In this document: piece by piece, positions 11,259 through 26,200 of the stretch | How the letters are laid out: each line of letters begins with the position of its first letter | How positions within the stretch are numbered: the first letter of the stretch is position 1 | Origin: Acanthaster planci | Taxonomy: Eukaryota; Echinodermata; Asteroidea; Valvatida; Acanthasteridae | Direction of reading: 5' to 3' | NCBI RefSeq assembly: GCF_001949145.1 | Contig: NW_019091538.1 | Coordinates: 5,290-69,289, forward strand | Length of the DNA: 64,000 nucleotides | Position numbers and translations under genes: made by a program | Notes under the pieces: model-generated | What the model saw: only the letters and a program-made list of their open reading frames with translations | The model's database searches: none | Told to the model about the DNA's origin: nothing

Positions 11259-14200
11259 GTATCTACTCCAATAAGTTTTCCTTACATTTTGTGCCCAAAC
11301 TGTGAGTAATTTCATGAGTGGGAAGCAAAGGCCGCAACCTTTCCAGGAACCAACCATCGCTAGTTGCTTGTGTGCGGTAACTTTTTAATGTGCAGCTTGT
11401 AAATAGAGCAGCTGGTACACGTAATTCTGTGAAACTTTTCTCACTGCTGAGCAAGGTTTTCATTTGGGTAGCCCCAAAATATAGAGGTGCATTTGCATGT
11501 ATCGTGTAGACCTTGGTAGGTTAAGCAGTGGTAAGCCTTAACCACTTGCTGCCCGGGAACCCCATTTCAAGCACCGTGGGTTTATATGCAGAGCCGGGGT
11601 TCTCGAAATGGGACAAAAGAGCTGGTCCGTGTAACAAAAGACTGTACTCGGAACAAAAGACCTGCTGCTGCTGGGAATTGCCTTCATTCTTCAGCTTGCA
11701 TTTTTCGAAGGTAATCCATCACTGTTTTTAAACAGTATATCCCTGTTTTGGGCACCGTGCGCCGGCGGATTAGCACCGGGGACAAAAGTGCTCCAGGGCC
11801 CATTGATGAGCGACACAGTACCGCTGCACACAAATCCAGCCATGTTTGAAAAGATGCCACTCTCCATGCTTGTATTCACTGGGATCAAAGGAAATTATGC
11901 AACACCTCACAACTCTGGGTTCAGGGTGTCAGGCCTGGCTGAAATAGTCAGGAGTCAATGGAGGGTGCCTGTCAGCATACAGTAGCCACCAAACAGTCAT
12001 TCGTGTGGGTGTAAATGTCCATTAAATGAAATGAGAAAATTTTTGAAGAATTTCGAAAACTGAAAATCTTGAAAATGGCTCGAATGTATGTGCTGCATTT
12101 TCAAAAGCACCTGGCAGCAAGTGGTTAATGCAATGAGCATGTTTGCAAAATCATCCATTTCCAATTTGTTTGGTGCATCTTGTGCTACCAAAAAAGATTT
12201 TGTGTGTTGTTTGTTATGTAGTTCACAGACTTTCACAGTGCCCAACATTTCTGAAATACATCCTAATTTATCATGCAACTTAATCAGCGTGGCAGGAGCA
12301 AGGTCACTGCATTTCATAAAATTTAGTAAAAAAAGCTGCTGATCAATGTTCTGTTTCAGAAATTTCGTGTAATTTTTTGTCTCATTTATTTCTGCAGCTT
12401 ATCAAAATGAATATTGAGAACTGTGGTCAGTACACCACCTGTGAGGCGTGTATTGGGACCGATGCAGGGAATGATGGAGACCCATACTGTGGATGGTGCA
12501 CTCTGGAAAGAAGGTAAGAATTAGCTGATGCTTCTACTTAATATTTGCCATTCAGTCATTAAGTCAGTTTTTGGCACATGAAGGTTATTCCTATGCATCA
12601 TAACTTTCCACGGAATCACAAATGTTTGGCATTACACTCTGGAAAAGTGGGGTATTGTTTAAATGTCAGTTTTTTCTTTGTTATAAAAAGTAACTAGTGG
12701 GACTGAAACATTAGGCTGTTTGACATGTGCAGCTTTGGGGCCGTAATGGACAAATGTTTTACAAATTAAAGGTAAATTTGCCTTCTTTCCAGGGTGAACT
12801 CTTTAAGAATTGTTTATGGCCTTGTTTTTGGAACCAGTACAATTCATCATGATGTAGCTAGATATGCCAGCTACTTTGTAGCTAGGGTGTACATTCGCAG
12901 GATTTGCCAAGATACCATCAGTTTTGGCCCCTAGTGATAAAGATTTAATAGCTGTTCAAACTGCCTTGTATTTTAACTTTCTACCATTTTTTGTTAGCTA
13001 CACATGTATTTAAAGCCCTCAGGTGACACAGTATTTTCCACAAGATCTGCTGCATGCTTTGTGAATTTCCCTTCTTAACCCAGTCTCAGTGCCTTGATGA
13101 CCACAATGAACTGTTAGGATAGACTTTAAATTCAAAAATGATGTTTTGTACCGTATGGTCATATACCAATTCAGAGTCATGAGATTGGGTGACTTCACAC
13201 TGGAAATCCTTTCAATTTTTCAAGATATATTTATGCTAATATGCTACGTCAAGACTGCAGAATGCAGTCTAAATCCACATGGCAGTTTGCGCATTTCTTT
13301 CATTTTGATCCATAGACCACCCGAAGGATTCATATTATTATTCGATAGAAGGGGAAGTTGATACTCAGAATTTGTTTAATTTCCTGTTTCTGGTTTTGGA
13401 GTGTTCATGTAAGCACACAGGCTCATGTCGATGTTCACAAAAGGGAAACTAAGATCTCTTTGGACGAGCAAGTCATTGTTTGTGTTTTCAACCAAATCAC
13501 AGAGGGTTAATGACATTTTCAGGCAGTTGAAAAGTGGTTCATCGAAATAAGGCCGTTAATTTTATTAACACAATTTCTGTACCACTTTAGATATGTTAGA
13601 TTTTGTTGTTTTGTATGTTTGTCTCTTTTCATTTGATTAGGAATTTTTAAATCCTACAACTTAATAACGCTGTAATAACATTATGGAGTACAATGTATCA
13701 TTTTTTTTACATGGGCTGTGACATGATGCAGTCTTACAGTGTAGCAGAACTGTCAGTTCACATATATATAAAATAATATTCCAAATCAGTTTTTAAAGAA
13801 CTCTTTGATCTCCAGACATTTGTGAAAAGGTGTTTTCCAAAAATTTTTAAAAATATATGTGACCCTTTGGAGAATCAAAGGAATTTTTGGAGCGTTGCAG
13901 ATCACAACAAACAAAACTAATGTATCAGTATTTCATTTCCTTTAGATGTACAAGGTACCTTGAATGTCCAATGCAGGATGTATCAACACGTTGGCTGGCC
14001 TACAATAGTGCACAGTGCATCAAAATCAGTCAGGTTGCTCCACATAACAGTCTTCCTATTACTGAGACAGATCAAAAGGTGCGACTGTTTTCTACTGTCT
14101 ACCAGCTTTTACAACAAAGATAATTAGACAGTGAGATTATAAGCCACTCTCAAAACTGGACAAGTTCTTAACAAAAACAAAGAAAGGTTTTCTCTATAGA

Positions 14201-17200
14201 GTAGAAATTTGTTTTTGAATTGATGTTCTTGAATGATGTCTTTGAATTGATTTTTTTGAATGATTATGATGTGAAGCCCAGTGGAAGGCAACAGTCATGT
14301 AAACAGCCTATCCCTGAATGTAGTTTGGCCATTACTTCAACACTCTCAAACTGAATTTACTCATCAACATAAAGGTCTTAACTCGAGCCAATATATACAT
14401 ATACAGGAGCTTTTTATCAGTCTTTATTCTCATATATAGTCAACAATGGATGGAATAAAAGTTACGTATTCTTTCCGTTTTTGACATTAAAATAACATTG
14501 TTTTGTAAAAACATTCAAGCATTTGTTGGTTTCACTCAGTTTACAGGCAGCTTATTAATTCATGTGTCGAACAAGTGTCCAATTTAATCTGAAGAAATCA
14601 CTGCTTGTAGAGCCTTCTGGTCCCCTTCACCAAGTTTTCCTTCTTTGTCTTACTTTTGCTTTTCCTTGTTTGCTTGCAGATAACTTTAACAGTCCAACAG
14701 CTTCCAGAGCTGCTTGACAGTGAACAGTACGTGTGCAGGTTTGAGAATCGGTTCAGCTTTCCAGCAGTCAACTACAACGGAGATACCTTCGATTGCCAAA
14801 CACCCCCAAACAACTTGCCCACAATACCAACTGGAGGTCAGAAGATAACAGGGGGCCAGCTAATCTTGATTATGTCCAAACACAAATACAGAAATGCATT
14901 TATGGTTCTGGGTACCATGGTGACATAATGTCATTGTGTTAACATGTAGTTATAATCTATTCAACCCTTAAATGGGCTGGTGAAATGCATTGACAGACAC
15001 ACTGACATTTTCTCCAATATTTTCACGCCTTTCTTTTATTGCACCAAGCCTTCATGCCTTCCTTCTCTGAATTCTTCTCTGTTTTTCTCATTTGTTGGCA
15101 TATTTATCGCCATAAGTAATACATTTTCTACCGTAAAGACAGTTCTTTGAAAAAACGTTCGGTTAATATGTTTATACTCCATGGCCATGCACAATGAATA
15201 GTGCTCATACAAAGACAAGTTCAAATATAAGTTTGCACTGTAATTAACCATGGAAATTTAAACCTGCACTGAATTGGATTGAATTCACAAAGATGTACTC
15301 ACACTAGCATGGTGTCTGTGTGTTGGGCAAGTTGTGATTTGTCTGGGAACAGTTCAGATTTTCAGGAGAATCTCTTGCCTCAGGGAAATCAGAAAAAAAG
15401 GTTGGCACTTTTTGGGCCAAAAATATTAATGAGTAAAACCAAAATTTCTTCAAGTCCTAATTTTATGATGTTTTCTTTATTCAGAGGACCATGCTGTGGT
15501 TTTACTGAGATTTTATGATGTCATTTTCTTTATTCAGAGGACCATGCTGTGGTTTTACTGAGTGTCATGTCTACAGAAACAGGTGTGAACTTTGTCGACA
15601 TAGACTTTAACTTCTACGAATGTAACACTCACAAAACGTAAGTGTGTTGTATCACATGCTGATCTCTGTCAAACATAGTCAACAAGGGAAACCAAAGAAA
15701 ACTGAAATACGTGTGGCACAAAAGTATCAAATGAAGATTCCTAACCATTTTGTGCCAGGGGATGTGTAAAACTGATGCAGCTACTTGCATTCACGTGCAC
15801 AGCTGATTGGTTGAAACTTCAAGCATGCCTCAACTCGTGCGACTGACATTTAAGCACGCTAATAACTCATTTATTTTGTACATACAAAAAGTCTGCGAAG
15901 TCTGTGGAGGTGGACCCTGTGTTGAACTGGAACTTGCCTGTTGTGGGCATGCGTGCAGAGCCTGTTATGGTTGTAAATATATGATGCTGCATGAACGCCC
16001 AAGAGTGTTGAAAAATATGAGGTTGTGAGAGGAAACACTCTACAAATACCGTTTAAATGACTCGTGAATCAATATTTATGGCATTTGGCTGCCTGTAAAA
16101 ACATGGCAATTTTTCAAAGGCAAAACTGTCAGCCCAAAATTACACCACCCACAAGGGATTGGAAATGTACCTTGAATCTATAAATTGTCGTGATACAGTG
16201 TTTGTTTGATGCTGATGTAAAAGTTCCATGATTTTGAGGTCACAATTTACTGCTGTATTGACCCCATGATGCGTTACTTTTATTCCAGCTGTGTGTCCTG
16301 TGTTGGCAGTCGCTGGGCGTGTAATTGGTGTGTGTTTGAAAACAAGTGCACCCACGATAATACCACCTGCCAAAAGTCCAATGAAATCATCATAACAGGA
16401 AATAACGTAAGTCCAGCTTCACAGAAGAGCCTGAGCAAAGACATCAGCTGTAGTGGGTATGGGATCCATATCTGAAACAATTTGAACCAGGAAACAGTGG
16501 AAGTGTTCCACTGTATGAGTCACCCATCGCTATGTTGAATTGATGTAGTCAGTCAGCGTGTGCGAGTTTAAAGCCATTGATTTGACATCACTTGTTTTTA
16601 AGGAAAGTTCCACGTAGTCATGCCTTACTAATTGCTGATTTGCTGCTGATGTTAATTTCTTTGAAATTTTTTTTTGATGAGGGATGGAGTTGCTGTCAGT
16701 ATCCAAGACACATTTTTTTGTAATTAAATCTAAAAGGGCATTTCTGGAAATTCCATAGATGTACGTACATTTTAAAAAAGTTGGGGGCTGCAATTCCTGC
16801 CACATTAATGCTGTATGATTTTAAAAACACGTTTTCAAACATACCTGGTAGAAGTGTAACTCCTGAGAACCTGTTTGTAGCTATTCTCAGTGAGCTTTGA
16901 TGATAACAAAAACCCCTCAGCTTGGGTAGAACTCGGGTATAGCAAGTAGTAAAATAGTATTGACTTCTTGTGGTCCTACAATATATCAAAATCACTCCGA
17001 AATCATTAGGGCCACTGAAACAGTTGTGTTTGTGAAAGGACCAAAAATAAGAAAACTGCCACAGAAAAAAATCAGACACTTCATTTTTGGGGTAAAATTG
17101 ACCATGATTCAGGGTTTTAGATGAACGTGCTTGTTTTGGATGTATGAAAGATATTTCTCTCTTCATGTCTGAAAGCGAGAGATCATGCCATTTTTCAGCT

Positions 17201-20200
17201 CGGATAACAGATTCGAAATAAAACAAGTTTCAAACACAGCTACTCAATAGCTTTTACATTATGCAAATTTCAATTCATTTTATACCTCAAGCAAGGTTGG
17301 TTACAAAATGACAGTTTCAAGAGACGACAATCTGAATCCTAAATGTCCAATTTGGGCATTTCTAACCCACTTTAAGAATTTTACTCAAAGTATAATGCAT
17401 TGTGCCATTTTTGGTTGTACAGCGTATTCATCCAAGGCAGTAAATTTTCTTTCTTTCCGAGTAATTCAAGATCAGCCCTACAAACAGTTACTTAATTGGA
17501 TACGCATGCTTGCAAGGCTTTGTCTTCTTGTTCAGTTCTGTGGGTTGGCCCTCCATGCATTAAAGGGGACAATTTCTTTTGTTACGGAATATCTTTGAAT
17601 TTTGACAATATTACTTTCCCCAATCGCTGAGAAATGAAATTTAGGTAACATTTTGTAAACATGCTTAAATTGCAGCTATCGCCAATGCATACTAAGTAAA
17701 CAATGTAAAAAAATGCCCACTATACTCTGAGAAAGATACCAATCTTTCTCCCTTATGCTATCACAGACTGAGACTCAAAATGAAGTGCAAACTCTTCTCA
17801 CACTTCAGTTTAAAATTTCACCAATTCTCCTGACAAGACAACATTCCCCCTTGACTTTTCTTCAGCATTTTGCAACAGAGGACAAAAGCTGAGTGATTTC
17901 ATTTTGAAGCTGAAAATTTTCTAATCTCTTATTTGTTTAACTTCTAAAAGTTAGCAAATTCAGAAGCGAGACAGCGTAGATGTGGAAATAAAAGATAAAG
18001 AGATGCACCGCCAGGTTTATTCTTTTTACGTGATTACTAATATGATACTAATGGAGTGTCAGATCACCCGAATCTATTTTCTGTATTGTATATTGTAAAG
18101 GACAAATCTTACAGATTTGTCTATTTGACCCATTTGTCTCACGAGTTGTCTTGATATTTGCCAGACCCGAGGAACAGCCATGGAAGGACCAGATTCATGC
18201 CCTCAAATCCTACAGCAAAGCAGTGAGAAACTCATTCCAAATCAAGTCAGCAGAGATATTTCTGTCGCTGTTGCCAATCTTCCAGATCCGTCTCAGGTAG
18301 GCAAGACCCATCAGCACAAGGCATTTTGGCTCCAGAACATGTCAAGGAGCGGAGAAATGCTTACTGACATAGTTCTCAACTTTTAGCAGAAGTAGTCAGT
18401 ACATCATAGTTTGTACTCTGGGCTATGGGAGTGTCTCCTTAAGGTCTCATTTTGGGGTCGTTATTATGAAAATAATCATGTTTACAAGCGAAATGGGAAG
18501 AATAATTTCATGAGGTGACAGATTGAAAACTAAATGACATGGAACATTCAGTCTGTCACCTAATTCGAAGCATTCATGATTGACTTCATGCAACAAGCGT
18601 GTGTTCTTTCTGTGAAAAAGTCACCTTTTTTCTCAGTCTGGCATGAATTTGAAACAATGAAGTTGCCAGGTTCCAGGTACATGTAAGTTTGTGCTGCAGC
18701 AGGCATTCCTGGATGTCTTACAAATAGCTCCTTTCCCGGCTTATTTAATTTGTTCCTTGTATAATCGGCGTTATATGAAAATACAGATGTTTCTAGCATG
18801 GTTATATAGTGCTGTTTTTGTGGTGCGCATACTGCAACGTAATTTGAATGTTTAACATCATGTGATGTGGAATTCACCAGTCAGATGACAGGTTTTTTTT
18901 TCAGGCATTGTATGAACATTTTCTTATGTCTGTGATACTGTCTGAGTGTTATTCCTTCAGTGAATTGTGGTTAAATTTCTTGCAGACGAAAAGCTTTGAG
19001 TGCACTCTTACCGTAGAGGGCACTGAACAAATGATAGAAGCAGTACGTAGTGATCCAAACGTGACCTGCAACATGAGGCCAGTAAGTTCCATTTACCAGC
19101 ATGTTTTAGATATCACATTCTTCTTATGCATAACATGGTCTAGTCCTTTATAAGTCCTTAGCAGTGCAGCAGAAGAGAACCATGAAGTGACAGACCTCAA
19201 GTCTGAAACTGGAAAATGAACTCAGACGGAGATGTAATTTTGTTGCAAAGGTCTTGACCCACTAATCTCTATGAACTGACTTGATAGTGAGTGCCCCATT
19301 TGCTGTGCACAAACAAATGAAGTCACCTCAGCTTAGTTTTTTATATGGCTGTCTACTTTTGGTAGATAAAAGCCTGACTGATTTGCAAACCTAATGTATC
19401 TGCTTCAAATTATAACCATGTCAGGTAGCGTAACGCCTTTCTTTGTTCACACAAAGACCCTGTATCTTCCTTTTTAATTACGCTTTGACCAATCGCAAGG
19501 TGTGGAATCTGTTGACCCTTTCCAAATGCGCATTGGTCGGTAGATTTCACACACTATGATTGGTCAACGTGTTGCAAACTCTTTGAGGCACACTATCGTG
19601 AAATGCCCGTATTGAGGCATAACCCCAGAAGGGATTGCATTGGAAGATCTTGAGCACTACTTGCATTAATGCTTTCATCCATTGGAACTAAATTTAACCA
19701 TTTCCATTGGTGTCATTCCATAGACTCGTGCATTATTGCTGGTCCTTCCAAGTTCCAGCCAAAGATTTCAGACACAGTCCCAATAGTGCTGTGCGAATTT
19801 TAATACAGACTTGCGTTTCAAGTGATGATGGACAACTTCAGCATGCAGGCTAATATTTGGAGAGTCTTAATATTTGTCTTTGTTGGTTTTCTCAGTACAA
19901 CTACACAACCAATGAGCAGGAGTTGAGGGTGGGTCTCACCTTACGATGGACCGATGCAGATGACAAGGTGCACGTTCTTGACGATAGATATCAGTTTACA
20001 GGTGAGAGTTAGCAGGGTTATCACTCAACTTTCCTATCCTTGTTACTTTATTTGCATCGTGTGTGCCTAAGTGGTGTCTTCAATCCTCTAGATGTTGGCA
20101 TACAATTGATGCCCCAAGTGTAGGAGAATATAAGTAGAACAGCCAATGGGCAGTTACATCTGGCATTTATTCACAGGCCCGAAAAGGCTGTACACTAGCT

Positions 20201-23200
20201 TCAAATGAGAGTTGACAGATTTTCGCACATTGTGATTGGTCAATGCATTGCAAACTTCTGGAGGCTCCCTATTGTGAATCGCCCATATTGACTGTGCATG
20301 GAGATTGTTTACTGCTTGTTCACGACAAAAATAGCAACAGCTTTTGCCAGGCATTATCAGAGGTTGTGTTGTAGTGGTTTTTCATTTATTTCTTAGTAAG
20401 TTGCAATGATTTATTGTTTTGACTTCTTTGCTGGATGCAACAAAACAATTGTTGACTGCCGTGACATGGGATGTGGTATTTTTAACCCCCTTGCTGACCC
20501 CCTCAGGTGTTAAAACAGCATATTAACCAAGTGCATGTATTGCTAATTAGCCCTATGTGATTTACACCCCTATTCATGCACATTCAGCTCCATTTACCAG
20601 TTTTCAACTCGCAGGAAATAAGACTGCAATTTTACCTGCTTCACCACGTTGTTTCCTCTTTTTTCTTTTGAACAGTGACTCTCTACAAATGCGAGGTCCT
20701 TCGCCCTGACTGTAGCCGATGTGTGTCTGAGGAAACTGCCCGTGCGAAGCTAGGATGTGTGTGGTGTGGGAATACCTGCGGGGTGATGGACAGTGCTGTG
20801 TGTGACAACGCTCAGATGGTCACTCCGAATAATGGGTTGAACTGCCCTGATCCAGTTCTACAAAAAGTACGACATGATAATACAGCGGTGGAACAATGGG
20901 CATAGCCTAGTGCTTGCTCGTTGAAGCATCGCATGATATGATCTGTATTAGGGCATGACCTGTGGACAATTTTTCTTTGTCTCTATATTCACTCTGTAAC
21001 TCTTGAAAGGACTTGTGACTGGAGTAAAGCAATTTAGAGGGAGGCAGTCTTTTTCACTTCTTCCAAAAGAGTGTAAAAAGCTCCCAAATATAGCCTTACC
21101 ATTCTGAAAGGCCTTACATAGAGGGTACATAAAACAATTTTGACACCCCCCCAAAAAAGAAATATTGGCTCTGGATTTGCACCAGGAACTTTAGGACAAT
21201 CATATCTGATTTTATATTCATTGTGTCCATGGAAACAAACTCTGCAGGTGTATCCATTGTTTGGTCCTATCGAGGGGAACACGCTAATTACCTTGACTGG
21301 TACCGACATAGGGCGTCGGTTCAGCGACGTCATCAATGTGACTGTGGCAGGGAAAATTTGTGCTTTGGAGAACAAAAACTACAGCACAGGAAGCAGGTAA
21401 AGTGTTTGCATTTCAAAAACATTGTTTGCCATTCAAAACAAGAGTATTAAGTGCACATAGACTCTCATGTTGCAGGGTACTGCATTATCCAATCCGAACA
21501 GTTCATCTCTGCCATTAGTTACACTCATTTCTTCTCATGAAATATCCCCGATCTTTAGGGATGTGCTGTGTTTGTAGTAGGGGGAAGGTGATCTTCTGAT
21601 CAGTTTTTAGTCACCCAGCTTAGAAAGTGTGTTGCCAAAGTGCATCTTGACTGTGGTTTAGTAAAATAATCCAAGATGAATAATTGTTTCACCGGATTGC
21701 TGTTTCCCATGTTTGCAGGATTGTTGGTTTTGCTACAATTGCTTCTGACGTACAGACTTACAAACAAAATTGTTCCTAAATTGGTCATGTCCAAAGCAGA
21801 GGTTTCACAAAAATATGAAAGTGGACTGAAAGTAATGGCACTAAGTATTATTTCCACAATCTCTAAAAGAAAACTTTTGTTTTTAAAATGAAGAGGTTGG
21901 TAATAGAAATACCATATATTTTCAATTTTACTGAAAACTTGCATACTGTAGTTCAGTTCTGGAACTGTATTTGGATGTGGTGTTATGTGTGAGTTGCTGG
22001 TGGACGTCCTGGCTATGGTATACGTAACGAATTCTGATTAGACCAACAAGACAGTAATCCGTTTGATTTTATGACTACTGTACTTTGCATCCTGATATGT
22101 GCAGTGTCAGTTGTACGACGCCACCAAATGCCAGCAATTCACGCAGGCGACGTGATGTCTCGCCTGGCACACTGCGACTGCAAGTTGCAATTACCGGTGC
22201 AGATGGAAACACACAGCTAAGTCAGGGAGATGATGTTGTGTTTGGATATAAGGTATGATTGGTGACACTTTCTTTATTTGCATCGTAAAGGAGTGTAGAT
22301 TATAGCACAAGGCCAAATAAGAAATCCAAAAATTTTCAGTGACTGACAAACCATTGTGTAACTGTTGTTATTGGCCAGTCACTTAGTTCTAGATTAAAAG
22401 TTTGGGCCAAAAGTATTTCTTGTAGTTTATCTAATTTGGCTGACTTGATTTAGCAAAAAATAAAACAGCTCTACAGTAAATCAGGAGATAGTTAGATTGG
22501 GGTCTTTTTGATCGAGTTCCAAGCTGAATGAGAACATTTTCAAAATTTGAGGTAAATGTGGTCGTAATCAATTTGCATTGAACCGAATCATGAAGGGATG
22601 TCATTCTAGGATTCCTGTCTTTAACAAAAAAATTAAATGAAACATGTCCTATCTTCATCCCTTCTGCAAGGAGTACCGCAGAAGGTGCCATCAACTGAGG
22701 GCGAAAGATGATCTAAAAACAGTCAATGTGTGTGTCATAGAAATGATTTGTTTTAAAAGTGTTGTTGACTTTACAGGATCCAATGCTCAATGCTATGGTA
22801 GATCCCAATATTGGCCCACGGTCAGGTGGTACAAGGCTCACTCTCTCCGGTGAATCTCTGGATGCTGGGAGATACATTCAAGTATTTGTAGGTGACATGC
22901 CTTGCGAGACTAACAGGTGATTCAACTTGTTTTTTGGTAGCCATTTTTGTGACAAAAGAAAGGTTTTTTGGGTACATAAGCCCTCGTTCTGCAACACTCT
23001 GCAGACTTACTCCATGTGCATATACTGAAGCAATATGGACGATGTAGCCGAGCAACGTTTCAGGGGTTGTGTCTTTTTTTGGATCATCTCTCTCATGAGC
23101 TAACAAAACATAACCTGGTTGGCAAGGGGAATAGCTCTTCAAGAATACTAAAAATTTTGATAAATAACGAACACATCAGAAACCATTTTTCTTTCTCAGT

Positions 23201-26200
23201 TTGTACCCTCTTGGATCAGAAAGGCTAGATAAAAGAGTATGCATTGTTTTTAAAATCGAGGAAAAGAAGGAAAGGCTCCTAATTATTTTATCTTAATACT
23301 ACAAGCCAACATGTTAAGTCATGTTGAGAATTCGTCGCATTTTCTTTGCTGTAAGAGACAGAAAGAGTTTTTCACTTTTCTCATTCTACAGTGGATTGCT
23401 GTAGTATTTATGAAGGATATTCCATGGCGTTTTCAGATTAAAATGAAGTACAAAAAAACAAGACAAACTGGAAAAAAATGTTAAACTGAACTATTTAATC
23501 AGATTCCTAAAGCTGAATTTTTGCTGTAGTGCTTCAAAGCAGAAGTTTAGCAAAGCTAGCCAGATTTGTCGGCCATGGGCATCACGGTTTGGGCCACTTC
23601 TGGTCACCAGAGGTGATGAATAAAAGTGAGATGGGAGAGTTTTAAATTTTTACCATTTACAACTTGGTAGGTGCCTGGAGACAATATTGTCCCAAGCCAA
23701 AGCTGAGATCCGTTAATGAGTACCTTTTACATGTATTAAAAGGCTGAGCAAAAAGGAAAAAAATTGTATTTTCCCAACAATTTGGTTGATCAGTTTTACC
23801 CCGTGATTTGTGAAAACAGCAGAGTGTTTTTAAAACCTGTTGTTGAAATTATCAGCTGTTAAAAACTGACCAATAGGAATGGTAGAACCTTAATCTGAGA
23901 TGTATGCATTTAGGAATAATTTTTAATGGTGTATTTTTGGTACTAAATGTAGATTGGATGTCACAGATGACAGCATCATCTGTATTACGTCCCGTGCTGA
24001 AAATATCGGTACCTGGGGCGTCAATGTCTCCTTTGATGGTTCATGGAGAAGGTCGGGGAACTATTCATATGCTGTTGATCCTGACGTGAGATATATCGAT
24101 CCCTCAACAAGTGTCTTAGCGTGAGTTCAGTCTTACTTTCAAGTTTCTTTTCCAGCAGCTGACACCAATAAAAACTTAAAGAACAACCTTTTACCTCTAG
24201 CTAAAACCTTTGTGTATCCTGCTAGCACAAATCTCACTGAGCCTAAGGTGACTGGGGAGTTAAAGTTTAAGGGTGAATGCACAAGTCGTATTTAAAGAAA
24301 AAGGGAACTAGACACTTTTCAAATTCAGCTGTGGCTTGATGAAAGATAGGAGACAGACCTTTATGTATTCTATTTTAAGGGGGACAGAGCTAATCATTGC
24401 TGGCTGCAAAGCCGCTCACAAAGGATATAGGTATAGCGTGGTTGAGCTAAAGGCATGAGCAAGTGCCCTTGACACCTGCCAAAAAACCCTTATGTGAATG
24501 CAGAATGGTGGGGGGGGGAGGAACTACGGAATCTTTGTGACACAGGACAAAGACAGCAAACATCTCTACTCACATGTGGCCCAGACTGGGATATTCAGAC
24601 CCAGGCTGTAGTGGTGAGAGGCAAGTGCTTTATACACTAGCCCTCTGTGCCAGCAACGGAATATGTCCATGCTAACTTGAAGTTCACCCCCAGCAGCAGA
24701 GAGGAGACGGGCTGATGGGAAGATTTCTAACTGGGATGGGCTCATGTGTTTCGAGCTAGAGGCAGCGCATTTATTCAGGAATTGGTCACATAGGTTAGCA
24801 CATCCCATGTCAAAGGTGCATAATCCTGCGTGCTTGCACATTGAATTGGCACCAAAGTGTCATTGTTACTATTTAAAAATTCCCCCTCTAATTTTGCTTG
24901 GTACAGTACAGATTCTGAGGCAGGGACTGTTGCATTTCAGTTGTAGAAGTGATGAAGACTCCCAATAAGAATGGCAGTTGGTTTGTGATTTACCTTTTGC
25001 ATTGTTATCATTTGTCATTTTGATCACTTGTGTCAGGGGTGGTCGAAAGTTGACGGTCAACGGATCCAGATTTTCAATTATTCAGCAGCCACAGATTGTC
25101 ATCACTCACGGGATGAAACAACGGGAGTTTGTTGGGGTAAAGGAAAATATTTAAAGGTTTTGCAGTGAGCCACAGTATTGAATTTGTAATAGATAAGCAA
25201 CAGAAATTCCACAGTCGTGAAATTCTGAAATGGAACTTAAGTGGAGGTTCAAACAGAAAAAAAAGAATTACCAATATGCTGTGATGACATTTTTGCTTTT
25301 AAAATTTGTATTGCAGTCAATAAGTGTAGCCTGTTTGATGAAGTTCTCATTTTTTGAGCAAGAATACAGAAAGAAAATTTAATTACGATAAATAGTAGAA
25401 AAGTTACCTCTTTGTCCCATGACTGGTTGTGAAACTTGCACACTGATGTCCCATTTGATGCACAGATGATAGCCTGCCCTTGGGCCTAGTCATGAATTCA
25501 AACTCTTTGAATTTACTTTTACCAAAAAAATTTTTTACCAAAACAGAACTGCACTGTGAAAAATGATGAGATCATGGTCTGCATGTCGCCGGAAATTGTC
25601 TTGCCCAATTCAGCACTGCCAGAAGACTCGAGCGTCAATGTGTCGACAGGATTCATCATGGACAATGTAGAGGAGCTCCGCACCTGGTGCAGGGTAGGCC
25701 AGCGGGACTGCACGCCTCTGGAGTACTTCCAGGATCCCGAATACTATCCCTTCACTGATGCGATTTACAACTTGGAGGATGGAATCGGAATGAAGGAAGG
25801 AAATACCATGATTATACAGGCAAGTTGGATTTCTTGTATAAATCAAGTTAATAATGTTGTGTGGATATGGGCACACCCAGTTTAAAAGTTTCTTACCATT
25901 GCTGGAAATCATTCCTGATGACCATTGATTAACCTGATTTCACAGAGCTTAAATGGGGTATGAGGAAGGGCAGTCTGCCGTGGTTTAATTTTGAATTTTC
26001 TTAAAGCTTAATATGCCCATGAAGATTTCTCGTCTGACAAATTTGCACATCAGTACTGGTCAGAGGCAGAGACTTCAAGTGTCTGAGTTGAGGTGTGGTG
26101 GTGTATGTTTTACTGAGGGGCCTCAACATTCATGTTCAGAAGAATCTAAAGAAGGCACTATTTAGTGCCACCAGATGAGCACAACCTTCCAGAAACAAAG

